Part shown: positions 1 to 9,321 of the stretch, one piece after another
Layout of the letters: every line of letters starts with the position of its first letter
Numbering within the stretch: position 1 is the stretch's first letter
NCBI GenBank assembly: GCA_017540585.1
Contig: JAFYAT010000045.1
Span: 1 to 41,796, forward strand
Reading direction: 5' to 3'
Source: Bacteroidaceae bacterium
GTDB taxonomy: Bacteria > Bacteroidota > Bacteroidia > Bacteroidales > Bacteroidaceae
Length of the DNA: 41,796 nucleotides
The notes under the pieces: model-generated
The model's database searches: none
The model's input: only the letters and a program-made list of their open reading frames with translations
Told to the model about the DNA's origin: nothing
Translations under genes and position numbers: made by a program

Positions 1-133
1 TAATGATTGTATTGATTAATGATGTAGGTTCAGCGCATAAAATAAATGAGTGTAGTGACTCCTACTCGATTGTTTTTAGGCGTTGAAGATGCGCAGTAGG
101 CGGTGCAAGGATTGTAAAAATAATTATGCACAC

Positions 134-808
134 CTACTTATTATTAAGCCTTTCAGATGTCTGCTTATATCCAAGTTCACATATTGCCTCGGCACTATTG
201 AAGTTATGGGTATCATATCCCTTGAGGTCTATATTGATATATATGTCTGGCTTTGTGAGTTCAGCCATAAGACGCTTGTTGTGGGTTATGGATATGAAGA
301 AAGAATTTGTAATTATGTTAAACACATTCTCACCAGTCATCACATCATAGGCACGTGCAAGGAAACCGAAGTGACGGCTCTTGCGCAATCCTTCTATTGA
401 AGGTATTAAACCATTGCCTCCATGTTTCAGAAGTTGAGTAAAAGTGTTGGACTCAGAACTCTCGTAAGTGTCAAGGTTTATAGCCACGACCTTGTCACCC
501 TCTTCACGATGAACACGATTCACAGGTAAACCGTTTACCATAGCTCCATCTACATACCTGTGGTTCTTTATAGTGTAAGGACGGAAAACACCAGGGATGG
601 ATATAGATGCACGAATTGCGTCAATGAGTCTTCCTTTACGGAACACTTTTTCCTCTCCTGTATCAATATCAGTTGCAATGGCACAATAGTTAACCTTCAG
701 GTCTTCTATTCTCACATCTCCAATGATATCCTTTAGTACCTCATACACATCTTCACCACCCATAAGACCGTCAAGTCCTATGTGACGTATATCAGATAGC
801 GAAAACAT
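134..808 (-). pseudogene. Patatin-like phospholipase, C-terminal part after frameshift
   Basis: This is the C-terminal two thirds of a patatin-like lipid acyl hydrolase. The segment carries the second half of the catalytic dyad, Asp87 in the motif VDGAMVNG, plus the conserved region ASISIPGVFRP. The nucleophile motif GTSMG lies in the preceding, differently framed stretch (778-1680). One extra A in the A-run at 808-811 (minus strand) would join the two readings into one patatin domain. The ATG at 808 overlaps the upstream reading by 31 bases, so coupled re-initiation is conceivable, but neither piece alone holds the Ser-Asp dyad. I infer a recent indel, a sequencing error or, less likely, recoding. 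Family assignment is strong; functional status is uncertain. Confidence 0.75.
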
Positions 809-1680
809 TTTCTTCTTGTTATTGTCTTGAGATAGGCATAACCTTCATCAAGTTTTCCCGCAGCATAGAGTCCTCCAATAAGAGCACCCATTGATGTACC
901 TGCAATGGAATGTATCTCAAGTCCATGTTCCTCCAATGCTTTTATTGCACCAATGTGTGCATACCCCTTAGCACCACCATCTGCAAGTACAAGGGCTACA
1001 CGATTATTATCGTTTTTCCCTTCTACAGGTTTATCATCAAGTTTATCCTCGTCAAAACTTTCTTCTTTCTTTACAAACCTTACGAACCATACAGTTGCTG
1101 GCAATATGATTATCTCGTATAATGTCTTGAGCACTATCTGTAGTATAATAATATTCAATAGTTCCATGATTGGCATTTCACCGAGGAAAGCCAAAGGGAA
1201 GAAAACAAACGAGTCTGCGCCCTCACCTACTATTGTACTCACAATTGCACGCAGACAGAAGTGTCGTTTCTTATGCTTCTTGTGCATCACATCCATTACC
1301 TTTGAATTGACGTATGAGCCAATGGCAAAAGCGGTAAATGATGCAAAAGTGATACGTGGAGCAAAACTAAAAACAAAGTTGAAGCCTTCCTCTCCTTCCC
1401 AAAAGTCAGGTGAAGGCAAGGCTGCAGCGATATTTCCAAGCAGAACTACCATAATGTTCATGGCAATACCCATTACTACAAGGCGCATCATTGCCTTGTA
1501 ACCATACACCTCAGTCACCACATCACCTATGATGTAGGATATAGGGAAACAAAGAAGTCCTCCTGTGACAGTAAGGAATCCAATCTCGACAATCTTTGTT
1601 TCAAGTATGTTTGCTGCCACGATGCAGGTAGTAAAAACCACTCCCAGCAGCATATAAAGTAACGAAATCTGTTTGTTCAT
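778..1680 (-). CDS. VUT/YhhQ-family queuosine precursor transporter fused to N-terminal part of a patatin domain
   Basis: Residues 1 to about 203 form a hydrophobic multi-pass membrane protein of the VUT/YhhQ family, with the typical stretch [11 protein letters not shown] at 52-62. The family imports queuosine precursors (preQ0/preQ1) for tRNA modification. After a charged linker (about 204-226) the same frame runs into a patatin start: LADGGAKG (about 232-239, where most relatives have a third Gly in place of Asp) and the nucleophile elbow GTSMG at 261-265 with Ser263. The frame stops about 20 residues after a slip point near 808-811; the rest of patatin follows in another frame (134-808). 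The domain order transporter-then-lipase is unusual. The transporter half looks intact; the lipase half is broken. Confidence 0.8.
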   Translation of the reverse strand: MNKQISLLYMLLGVVFTTCIVAANILETKIVEIGFLTVTGGLLCFPISYIIGDVVTEVYGYKAMMRLVVMGIAMNIMVVLLGNIAAALPSPDFWEGEEGFNFVFSFAPRITFASFTAFAIGSYVNSKVMDVMHKKHKKRHFCLRAIVSTIVGEGADSFVFFPLAFLGEMPIMELLNIIILQIVLKTLYEIIILPATVWFVRFVKKEESFDEDKLDDKPVEGKNDNNRVALVLADGGAKGYAHIGAIKALEEHGLEIHSIAGTSMGALIGGLYAAGKLDEGYAYLKTITRRKCFRYLIYVT

Positions 1681-1704
1681 TTATTCTGCAATAATTTCAA
1701 ATCA

Positions 1705-1712
1705 CAAATTTA
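1705..1712 (-). promoter_or_regulatory. Possible -7 box for the transporter-patatin gene
   Basis: The minus strand reads TAAATTTG, matching the Bacteroidetes TAnnTTTG -7 consensus, 24 bases ahead of the ATG at 1680. No clear -33 TTTG is visible. No preQ1 riboswitch-like aptamer was recognised in the leader. Confidence 0.35.
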
Positions 1713-1811
1713 TAAGTTATGCTCTCAACGAAGAATCCTCATTATTTCTGCAAATTTCGTTATTTTTTCTTAAAACGTTGCGAAAAACATAGATTATTCA
1801 GTAAAATTCCA

Positions 1812-1819
1812 TACTTTTG
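1812..1819 (+). promoter_or_regulatory. Possible -7 box for the BI-1 family gene
   Basis: TACTTTTG fits TAnnTTTG. It would give a 5' leader of about 150 bases for the gene starting at 1978. The -33 element is not evident. Confidence 0.35.
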
Positions 1820-1977
1820 TGCTGTCAATCGTAGATGTAACGAAAAGAATAAAGTCGATACATTTGTAATGTTGTCATCAAGATGTACCAAAGTCATAAC
1901 TCTGACATTTGATATTTGGCAATAATCGATTTGACATAATAAATAGAATTATTAACAAACTTTATAAATCATAAATT

Positions 1978-2685
1978 ATGGATACATACGTACGTGACTA
2001 TGAGTCACAATCTTATTCCTTTACAGATGCCTACACATCATTGATACGTAAGGTATATGTCTGGATGACACTTGCACTCGTAATGACTGGACTCTCTGCT
2101 TATTACGTAGCATCAAGCCCTTCACTCACACTTGCGATATTCTCCAACAGCATCCTTTTCTATGGATTGATGATTGCTGAAGTAGGACTTGTTATCTGGT
2201 TGTCAGCACGCATCTATAAGATGTCACTCCTTACAGCAACACTCATGTTTTCAGCATACGCAATCCTCAATGGCGTTACAATGTCATGCATATTCCTTGC
2301 ATACACCATGTCATCCATTGCAACTACTTTCTTCGTAACTGCAGGAACATTTGGAGTGATGGCACTCGTCGGAAGCGTTACAAAGACAGACCTCACAAAG
2401 ATGGGACAGATTCTTCTCATGGCTCTCATCGGAGTAATCATAGCTTCATTGGTCAATATCTTCCTTGGTAACGGAATGTTAGATATCATTATCTCAGTAG
2501 TAGGCATACTTATCTTCACGGGTCTTACAGCATACGATGCACAGAAGATTAAGCAGATGCTTATCAACTGTAACGAGGTGAATGACCAGACACAGAAGTT
2601 GTCAGTCATTGGTGCTCTCTCACTCTACCTCGATTTTATCAATCTCTTCCTCTATCTCCTTCGTTTCCTTGGAGACAGAAAGTAA
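1978..2685 (+). CDS. Bax inhibitor-1/YccA family membrane protein
   Basis: A 235-residue integral membrane protein with about seven hydrophobic segments after a short hydrophilic N-terminus. Typical BI-1 features are visible: the segment TGLTAYDAQKIKQM near residues 181-194 and the C-terminal block LSLYLDFINLFLYLLRFLG. Known relatives (E. coli YccA, B. subtilis YetJ) are inner-membrane proteins linked to FtsH protease control or pH-sensitive calcium leak; the role in Bacteroidetes is not settled. It stands alone, with its own terminator just downstream. The start is the only ATG before the first membrane segment. Family assignment is firm, function is not. Confidence 0.92.
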   Translation: MDTYVRDYESQSYSFTDAYTSLIRKVYVWMTLALVMTGLSAYYVASSPSLTLAIFSNSILFYGLMIAEVGLVIWLSARIYKMSLLTATLMFSAYAILNGVTMSCIFLAYTMSSIATTFFVTAGTFGVMALVGSVTKTDLTKMGQILLMALIGVIIASLVNIFLGNGMLDIIISVVGILIFTGLTAYDAQKIKQMLINCNEVNDQTQKLSVIGALSLYLDFINLFLYLLRFLGDRK

Positions 2686-2717
2686 CAATTTAGAGTTAAA
2701 AAATAATAATCACATTT

Positions 2718-2762
2718 ACTAATGGCTAAAGACATAGTACTTTAGTCATTAGTTTTTTTTTG
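2718..2762 (+). terminator. Rho-independent terminator of the BI-1 gene
   Basis: ACTAATGGCTAAAG and CTTTAGTCATTAGT form a 14-bp stem (one G-U pair) with a short loop, followed directly by about nine T. Confidence 0.85.
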
Positions 2763-2800
2763 TATAATTACGTTAGTTCTGGATAAGCTTTTTGTTTTTA

Positions 2801-2996
2801 TCCTCCCACGGAGCCACGGAGGCCACAGAGTTATTTGGCTTAGCTCGCTGATTTTATAAGAGTTCTCAGAGGTCGCTCGTGCTCCATGGAGGCCACGGAG
2901 GAGACACCCTCCGCCCTTCGGGCACCTCCCCCTCTATGGGGAGGATATTGGTTAGATTGTTCGTTATTTTATCGTCAGAGTGTACTCCGTGGGGAA
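2801..2996. repeat. Family A intergenic repeat, copy 1
   Basis: Starts near CTCCCACGGAGCCACGGAGG and ends with CTCCGTGGGG, so the ends are inverted repeats. The middle has the family block GAGTTCTCAGAGGTCGC...GTGCTCC and a family B end (about 2904-2945) with CTCTATGGGGAGGA. The piece ATTGGTTAGATTGTTCGTTA (2947-2966) recurs reverse-complemented in copy 2. There is no credible reading frame. It lies in the gap between the BI-1 terminator and the convergent gene at 3172. Confidence 0.8.
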
Positions 2997-3067
2997 AAAA
3001 TTATTCCGAACTCGCATAAATGATGTGCCTCAGATTGTCAGCAGATGTATATCTCGCAAGTTTTATA

Positions 3068-3117
3068 CCCATATCTCCCGACATTTACACCCATATCTCC
3101 CGGGAAAAAGATATGGG
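3068..3117. repeat. Two direct and one inverted copy of CCCATATCT
   Basis: CCCATATCTCCCG occurs at 3068-3080 and 3090-3102 (22-base period), and AGATATGGG at 3109-3117 is the inverted copy. The second direct copy and the inverted copy can pair as a short hairpin. This lies downstream of the gene ending at 3172. Confidence 0.6.
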
Positions 3118-3124
3118 TATAAAT

Positions 3125-3145
3125 GAGGGTGCATAAAGCACCCTC
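3125..3145 (-). terminator. Stem-loop after the small secreted protein gene
   Basis: GAGGGTGC and GCACCCTC form a perfect 8-bp stem with a 5-base loop, 27 bases past the stop at 3172. The trailing T-run on the minus strand is weak (ATTTATA), so it may be a terminator or an mRNA-end stabiliser. Confidence 0.5.
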
Positions 3146-3171
3146 AATAATAACGAATAAAGTATTGTTTA

Positions 3172-3819
3172 TCAATGATAATACAATTGAATTTTCTTTG
3201 AATCACATACTTTGCCATCAACAACTAAATATACAATGTAAATGTCTGACTTGAACTGAGGACCTTCACAGTATATAGATACAGAACCTTTAGATGCACC
3301 ATCAGAATTAAGTGGGACTTCATTATAAATCTTACCTGTTGATGTATCAGCAAAACGCATTACTGTATAGCCTCCATGTGATGATTCACCTTTTTCATAA
3401 TCAGCTATAACACAACTTCCTGACCTACGTAAACCTGTAAGTTTATGCATTGTTTTATCTACACGAACAGTACAAGAATTGTATATTGTACCATAGCACT
3501 CAATCCTAATGACATAATTACCAGCAGTCAAATCGCTTGCATCAATAGTAGTACTACCACTCGCTCCATAAACCCTTACGGTTTTGATTGGAGTAGCATA
3601 ACGATTTGAAGCCTCACTTGCTTTGATCAGTCGTAGCTCTGCTGATGGTCCCTGCCAACCTTGGCCATAATGATAAGTTACGAAGCCGTTTTTATACGAA
3701 ACGTTTATTACATTCTTCGCAACATCATATGTTGCAGACACACTCATACTCTGTGCCATCGCAGAAGTACACGCAAACTGTAAGCATACGAGAACGAGAA
3801 GAGCCTTTAGGCTACTCAT
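3172..3819 (-). CDS. Secreted hypothetical protein
   Basis: I do not recognise the family. The chosen start (MSSLKALLVLVCLQFACTSA) gives a clean Sec signal peptide ending AMAQ at about residue 23. A longer reading from 3885 would put 22 mostly polar residues before it and seems less likely. The mature part, about 193 residues, is rich in beta-prone and Tyr/Ser/Thr residues and contains DLTAGNYVIRIECYG, typical of small beta-sandwich modules seen in secreted Bacteroidetes proteins (a type related to C-terminal sorting or DUF3244-like domains is possible but unproven). It follows susD on the same strand after 490 bases with a terminator and a promoter-like box between, so it is probably transcribed separately. 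Confidence 0.7.
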   Translation of the reverse strand: MSSLKALLVLVCLQFACTSAMAQSMSVSATYDVAKNVINVSYKNGFVTYHYGQGWQGPSAELRLIKASEASNRYATPIKTVRVYGASGSTTIDASDLTAGNYVIRIECYGTIYNSCTVRVDKTMHKLTGLRRSGSCVIADYEKGESSHGGYTVMRFADTSTGKIYNEVPLNSDGASKGSVSIYCEGPQFKSDIYIVYLVVDGKVCDSKKIQLYYH

Positions 3820-4012
3820 AAGAGATGGAACTCTCAAGTTGGTAAACAAAGATAGCTTACCACATTCATGATAGAAATTTAACATAATAATAAAATAATT
3901 AAAGATTAATAATTAGCCAAGACACAACATGGGTATCAGGGCCGTTAATATCGTTATCTGTATCTAAAAATAGTTAGAATTCAACCTACAATTAATCGTT
4001 ATCTAAACATTG

Positions 4013-4020
4013 CAAAATTA
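4013..4020 (-). promoter_or_regulatory. Possible -7 box for the small secreted protein gene
   Basis: The minus strand reads TAATTTTG, fitting TAnnTTTG. It lies about 190 bases ahead of the chosen start and after the susD terminator. Confidence 0.3.
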
Positions 4021-4180
4021 GTAATTTTTAATGACATAACCAAATAAATAATCATATATTTTTCAATATTGAAAGATTTTATGTTTAGCATAATAAAGCA
4101 TCGTAAATAGCATCTTTACGACACTTAACTATCATACTTACATCACCTAAACATGATAGTTATTCATTCTTAATAAAGAA

Positions 4181-4209
4181 GAGCCGACACCTCTCACAGG
4201 CATCGGCTC
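4181..4209 (-). terminator. Terminator of the susCD operon
   Basis: GAGCCGAcacc and the matching ggcaTCGGCTC form a stem of up to 11 bp with two G-U pairs; the minus strand continues TTCTTTATT. It lies about 100 bases past the susD stop. Two further inverted repeats follow (4127-4161 and 4102-4120). Confidence 0.75.
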
Positions 4210-4311
4210 ATAATCTAAAAAATAACTACATGAGATTGTTTCATAGAAACGTCACTAACGTTTCTTCTTCATATAATCAATAAACAAAACTAAAAGTATT
4301 CTGGATAACCA

Positions 4312-6174
4312 TTACCATCCTGGATTCTGCTTGAGTGCAGGATTTGCCTCAATCACAGTTGGAGGATATGGGAAGAGTTCATGCTTACCCTTCTTGAAAC
4401 CTACTTCGTAGCCTGCATCCATTGCTTCATGTGTGTGGACAGTATAGAAACGGCTGTTTTCCTCAGTACCATGTTCCCATGTTATATCAACATCAGCCTT
4501 ATATGGTTTTCCATCAGCATCTACACCATCAGTATAGTGAGGAGCACGGAACAACTTGTCGAAAAGGTGTGGCACCTTTGTTCCTGCCTTTTCAAGACGA
4601 GCGATTGCATTAGCATCCTGCCAACGAAGAACATCCTGGAATCGACAGCCCTCAAACCAGAGTTCGTAAGACTTCTCTTTCTTGAGCACCTCCATATCAA
4701 CTGTAGCACTTACAGGAGCGCCAGCACGAGTCTGAATCATGTTGATATAAGTCTTGGCCTCGTCTGCATTACCATTCTGAAGACAGCACTCTGCATAGTC
4801 AAGAAGAACCTCTGCATAACGCATCACAATAATGTTGTTAAGACGAACATTATCTCCATGAGAGCTTCCGTTATCTGCAACACAATCAGATGCACGAACA
4901 ATATTCTTGAATGGAAGCCAGAAAGACTGTCCATAAAGTCCCTGTGTAACATCCTTAATGCCGACCTTTGTGCTAACCTTCAATTCATCGACACTCATAG
5001 AATTAAGCGATGCGTCTGCATAATCCATACCCTTAACACCAGATGTGTGATAAACAGCATCATCAATGTGCATAAGAGTTGCATCAAAACGATGAGAATG
5101 TCCTTCATTAGCAAAGAACTCATCGCCGAACCACTGAGGAACACCGATTGAACCCCATCCGTCAATGCCACAATACTTACCAGCAGGGTTAATCACGAAG
5201 TTACCTGCACGCCAGTTGAAACAATTGGCTTCCATCCATGTAGAATGGTGAAGATAACCCAAACCTGAACCATAACTCCAATCTGATGCATTTGCATTGT
5301 AATCCATATTGATTTCAAACACCTTCTCCTCGTTACAGTCTCCTTCTACATGGAAGAGGTCTGCATACTTTTCACCAGAAACAAGAGCATACTTATCAGA
5401 GTCTATGACCTTCTTGAAAGCAGCAGCTGCCTTTGTATAATCCTTTGCAAAGAGATAAGCCTTACCTGCGAGAGCATTAGCAAATCCCTTAGTAACACGA
5501 ACAGCACCATCCTTGTCTGCCTTTGACTTACGTTCTGACAAATCTCCAAGAGCAGCCTCACACTCTGATGCAACCCACTGGAAATACTGCTGCTGAGTCA
5601 TTTCAGAATTAGTAGGAACATAATCGCCAGGCAATACACGATCAATTAATGGTGGTTGTCCCCAATAGCATGCAAGAAGGAAGTAATCGTATGCACGAAT
5701 AACACGAGCCTCCGCAACTGCTTGCTTCTGGAATTCCGTTGATGAAGGAGTAGAATAATTTGCAATTAATGTGTTACAAGCCTTTACAGAGAGATAAAGG
5801 CCTCTATAATGATATTCAATGGCTTGTGGAGTATGAGTATAACGGAACTCATCAATAGAGCCACCAAACTCGTGGTCACCATAGTTACCTCCACCATAGT
5901 TTACATCATCTCCAGCATGATTAGCCAATACACGTGCTGGAGTATAAATACCAGGGGCGTTTGAATCAACAGTTGTACGTCCAAGAGTATTTACCAGAAA
6001 ATTCTCATACACATTAACAAGGGTTTTCTCACAATCTGCATCCGTTTTATAGAATTCAGAAGAAGAAACAACACCCTTCTTTTTAATATCCAATTCGTCC
6101 TCACAAGAAGTGAACGCAACACTTCCCACAATTGCAAGAACAGGTAATATATATTTTTTCATATTTTTATTCAT
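4312..6174 (-). CDS. SusD/RagB family outer-membrane nutrient-binding lipoprotein
   Basis: A 620-residue SusD-like surface lipoprotein that works as the lid of a SusC channel and binds the oligosaccharide or peptide ligand outside the outer membrane. The signal peptide ends in FTSC with lipidated Cys24, followed by the acidic run EDELD, in keeping with a Bacteroidetes surface-export signal. The N-terminal SusD region (from about 25) has the typical helical repeats, e.g. AVAEARVIRAYDYFLLACYWG near 150-170. The C-terminal RagB part carries IVMRYAEVLLDYAEC and the end motif NPALKQNPGW. ATG codons at 6174 and 6162 are both possible starts. It sits nine bases after susC, so the two are co-transcribed. 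No glycosidase or protease neighbour identifies the substrate. Confidence 0.96.
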   Translation of the reverse strand: MNKNMKKYILPVLAIVGSVAFTSCEDELDIKKKGVVSSSEFYKTDADCEKTLVNVYENFLVNTLGRTTVDSNAPGIYTPARVLANHAGDDVNYGGGNYGDHEFGGSIDEFRYTHTPQAIEYHYRGLYLSVKACNTLIANYSTPSSTEFQKQAVAEARVIRAYDYFLLACYWGQPPLIDRVLPGDYVPTNSEMTQQQYFQWVASECEAALGDLSERKSKADKDGAVRVTKGFANALAGKAYLFAKDYTKAAAAFKKVIDSDKYALVSGEKYADLFHVEGDCNEEKVFEINMDYNANASDWSYGSGLGYLHHSTWMEANCFNWRAGNFVINPAGKYCGIDGWGSIGVPQWFGDEFFANEGHSHRFDATLMHIDDAVYHTSGVKGMDYADASLNSMSVDELKVSTKVGIKDVTQGLYGQSFWLPFKNIVRASDCVADNGSSHGDNVRLNNIIVMRYAEVLLDYAECCLQNGNADEAKTYINMIQTRAGAPVSATVDMEVLKKEKSYELWFEGCRFQDVLRWQDANAIARLEKAGTKVPHLFDKLFRAPHYTDGVDADGKPYKADVDITWEHGTEENSRFYTVHTHEAMDAGYEVGFKKGKHELFPYPPTVIEANPALKQNPGW

Positions 6175-6183
6175 TTTATCAGG

Positions 6184-9100
6184 TTAGAATGAAAGGTTTA
6201 CACCGAATACGATTTTCTTTGACATTGGGTAGTTTCCATTATCAAATCCACGAGAAACACCACCATTGAAGTTTGATGTCTCAGGATCTGCTCCTGGATA
6301 ACTTGTAATAGTAAAGAAGTCATCAAGTGAAACAGAGAAGCGCAAATCGCTGATATAAGCCAACTTTGTATACTTACGTGGAACTGTATAGCCGAGCTGG
6401 ATCTGCTTGAACTTAAAGTATGAGCCATTGAATACAGCCGCACTTGAGCTATAGAAAGTCCAACTTGTAGCGACTTTTTGCATGTCAGGATACTTTGCAT
6501 CATCATCTGGTTGACGCCATGAATCCTTCCAGTATGTATCAATACCATTAAGCTGTGCACGGTCAGCAGAAGCCATAAGGTTGTAAATCTTGTTACCAGC
6601 AGCACCTGTACCGAATACAGTTAAGTCAAATCCCTTCCACTGGAGATTGATAGTAATACCGTATGTAAACTTTGGAATAGCAGAACCAAGGTCCTTCTTG
6701 TCCTCTTCGGTAGGAGATTTTGTAATATCTCCATTCTTGTCATAGTACATAGCCTCGCCTGTCTCTTTGTTTACGCCTGCATAATCGTATCCACGGAAAT
6801 ACCAAATGTTATGTCCTTTTTCAAATGTTGGTGCCATAGAACTGTTAAATCCGCTGATAGCTGTCTCGCTGTAGCGAGGGAACATACTTGTTACTTCAAG
6901 GACCTCATTGTGAAGAGTACTCAAATTAGCATTTACGCTATACTTCAAATCACTAATTCTATCTCTCCATCCAAGTTCAAAATCAAAGCCTGTATTAAGC
7001 ACACGACCTGAATTCACCCAGTTAGAAGAATAACCAAGTTCTGGATAAGGTTTAATCTCTATAAGAAGGTCTTTTGTATTCTTTCGATACCAGTCAACAC
7101 CAAAAGTTAAACGGTCATTAAACAAACGAGCGTCAAGACCGAGGTCGAATTGTTCAGAAGTTTCCCATTTAAGATCTGGATTTGCAAGTACATCAGAACC
7201 TGCTCCAATAGAAACAGCACTACTACCTGCTGATGGAGAGAAATGATAAAAACCTCCAATGCTTAAGTCTGCCGCATAAGGATAGTTACGCAATGGAGCA
7301 TTACTACCGTTACGTCCCCATGAACCACGAATCTTCAAGAAAGAGAAGAGTTCTTCGTCAAATGTATTCTTGAAGAAATCTTCATTACTTACTGTCCATC
7401 CTGCAGAAACAGATGGGAAACTACACCAACGATTATCCACTGGAAGTTTTGACAAATCACAAGCATCCCTACGCAGATTAAGCTGTAAATAATATCGATT
7501 ATCAAAATTATAAGAAAGACGTCCAAAATATGATGTCTCTGCATAATCTGAAGGTGAATTATTACCCTTAAGATTACTCATACCATTACCATTCAAGAAA
7601 TCAATATACTGGAAGTTTTCTGCACCCTCTCCATTAAGAATCTCGTTCTTGTCAGAAGAGTTCACACTTGTGTTGTCTGTATGTCTCTTTGTGAATGACA
7701 TTCCGACCATCACACCAAGATTATGTTTATCAAAGAATGTCTTATTATAATTGACAAAGTTTTCCCACTGATAGAATAGAGTTGCATTTGTAGATGCAGA
7801 GATAGAAAATTTATCACCTTTCGCCATTGATGATAAATAGAATGGATAAGACTGGTCATGAGAATTTGACTGACCAATACGATAACCCAAACGTGAAGTG
7901 ATTGTAAGACCGTCAATAGGAGTCAAATCAGCAGACATCTGTCCACGCAAAGTTATACCCTCATTCTTTGCCTTGATACGGTCACGCATTGCAAGTGGGT
8001 TACCTGTTGCATCCTCAATAATCTTTGATGTTCCATACCATACAGGATTCTCGTCTGTATATTCTGGAGGAGTCATCACATAACTATGTTTAACAGGATC
8101 CTCTTCCCATTTGTTTTTCAAGCCGATGCCCAAATCATCAAGACTATAAACATATGGAGCAGTAAGTGGATCAATCGAAACAACTGAGTTCAAGAAAGAC
8201 TGATAACCATTATTAACAGCTGTACGACTCCACTTTTCAACATTGTTATTTGTTGAAACCTTAAACCATTTGTTAAATTTATAATCTGCATTAAGCTGGA
8301 ATGTCAATCTCTTATAGACATCCTTATCGCCCTTAACAATACCATCATTATTTACGATACCAATATTTGTAAGGAAATGTCCTTTCTGATTTCCACCCTG
8401 AACAGTGATATTATGCTGGAATGCCCATGAATTATCAAAGACTTCATCATACCAATTTGTATCCTGTCCCTTGTAACCCATATTTTTAAGAGACTCATCA
8501 GTCAAATGTCCAAGATATTTATGATATTCAATATATTCAGCAGCATCAAAAAGTTCAGCACGTTTTCCTAATGACTGATTAATAGCCTTAAAACTATATG
8601 AAACAAAGGCAGCACCACCCTTGTCCGAACCTTGCTTAGTTGTAATGAGAACAACACCATTACCAGCACGCACACCATAGATTGCAGCAGAAGCACCATC
8701 CTTAAGAACTTCAATAGACTCAATCATAGATGGGTCAAGATACTGAATGTTATCTACCTGAAGGCCATCTACAATAAGCAATGGCTGCAAATCTTCTGTA
8801 TTCTTTGAATTAGAAGAGTAACCACGTACACGAATTAGCGCACCTTCACCAGGAGATCCAGAGTTGACAATCTGGAGACCTGCAGCCTTACCCTGAAGTG
8901 CAGCAGCAGCATCAGTAGTGCTGAGATTCTTGATGTCGTCAGCCTTTACAGAAGCAACAGCACCAGTAAGGTCACTCTTCTTCTGGACACCATAACCTAC
9001 AACAACGATATCGTCAAGGAGTGCTGCATTATCCTTAAGTTTGACGATAATGTTGTTTTCTGATGGTTTCACATTCTGAGTCTGGAAACCAATGTAAGAA

Positions 9101-9321
9101 ATAACCAGAGTTCCATTGTTTGGAATAGCAATTGTAAAGTTACCATTCAAGTCCGCAACAACACCATTAGTGGTTGAACCCTTTTCAAAAATTGAAGCTC
9201 CGACCAGTGGCTCACCGTCGGAATCAGCAATTACTCTACCCTTGATGGTTCGAGTTTGTGCTATGGCAGACGAAACAACCATCATACAAACCGCCATCAG
9301 AAACAAAATCTTTGTTTTCAT
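6184..9321 (-). CDS. SusC/RagA family TonB-dependent outer-membrane transporter
   Basis: A 1045-residue SusC-type receptor. It has a signal peptide (1 to about 21, ending SAIAQ), a carboxypeptidase-D regulatory-like domain (about 24-100, GRVIADSDGEPLVGASI), the SusC signature DDIVVVGYGVQKK and a TonB plug (about 110-230) with LLIVDG and SIEVLKDGASAAIYG. A long beta-barrel follows, ending in the usual aromatic residue (VFGVNLSF). The protein imports SusD-captured ligand using TonB energy. It lacks an extra N-terminal STN signalling domain, and no sigma/anti-sigma, HTCS or SusR-like regulator is beside it. This is therefore an orphan pair whose substrate cannot be read from the window. A structured leader of about 500 bases precedes it. 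Confidence 0.97.
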   Translation of the reverse strand: MKTKILFLMAVCMMVVSSAIAQTRTIKGRVIADSDGEPLVGASIFEKGSTTNGVVADLNGNFTIAIPNNGTLVISYIGFQTQNVKPSENNIIVKLKDNAALLDDIVVVGYGVQKKSDLTGAVASVKADDIKNLSTTDAAAALQGKAAGLQIVNSGSPGEGALIRVRGYSSNSKNTEDLQPLLIVDGLQVDNIQYLDPSMIESIEVLKDGASAAIYGVRAGNGVVLITTKQGSDKGGAAFVSYSFKAINQSLGKRAELFDAAEYIEYHKYLGHLTDESLKNMGYKGQDTNWYDEVFDNSWAFQHNITVQGGNQKGHFLTNIGIVNNDGIVKGDKDVYKRLTFQLNADYKFNKWFKVSTNNNVEKWSRTAVNNGYQSFLNSVVSIDPLTAPYVYSLDDLGIGLKNKWEEDPVKHSYVMTPPEYTDENPVWYGTSKIIEDATGNPLAMRDRIKAKNEGITLRGQMSADLTPIDGLTITSRLGYRIGQSNSHDQSYPFYLSSMAKGDKFSISASTNATLFYQWENFVNYNKTFFDKHNLGVMVGMSFTKRHTDNTSVNSSDKNEILNGEGAENFQYIDFLNGNGMSNLKGNNSPSDYAETSYFGRLSYNFDNRYYLQLNLRRDACDLSKLPVDNRWCSFPSVSAGWTVSNEDFFKNTFDEELFSFLKIRGSWGRNGSNAPLRNYPYAADLSIGGFYHFSPSAGSSAVSIGAGSDVLANPDLKWETSEQFDLGLDARLFNDRLTFGVDWYRKNTKDLLIEIKPYPELGYSSNWVNSGRVLNTGFDFELGWRDRISDLKYSVNANLSTLHNEVLEVTSMFPRYSETAISGFNSSMAPTFEKGHNIWYFRGYDYAGVNKETGEAMYYDKNGDITKSPTEEDKKDLGSAIPKFTYGITINLQWKGFDLTVFGTGAAGNKIYNLMASADRAQLNGIDTYWKDSWRQPDDDAKYPDMQKVATSWTFYSSSAAVFNGSYFKFKQIQLGYTVPRKYTKLAYISDLRFSVSLDDFFTITSYPGADPETSNFNGGVSRGFDNGNYPMSKKIVFGVNLSF

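Noticed and set aside
1681..1800. Possible preQ1 riboswitch ahead of the queuosine-precursor transporter
   Set aside because: No C-rich aptamer or A-rich tail of the known preQ1 classes could be recognised in the leader.
1719..1925. 68-codon plus-strand frame ahead of the BI-1 gene
   Set aside because: AT-rich, no family likeness, overlaps the promoter-like region; not supported as a gene.
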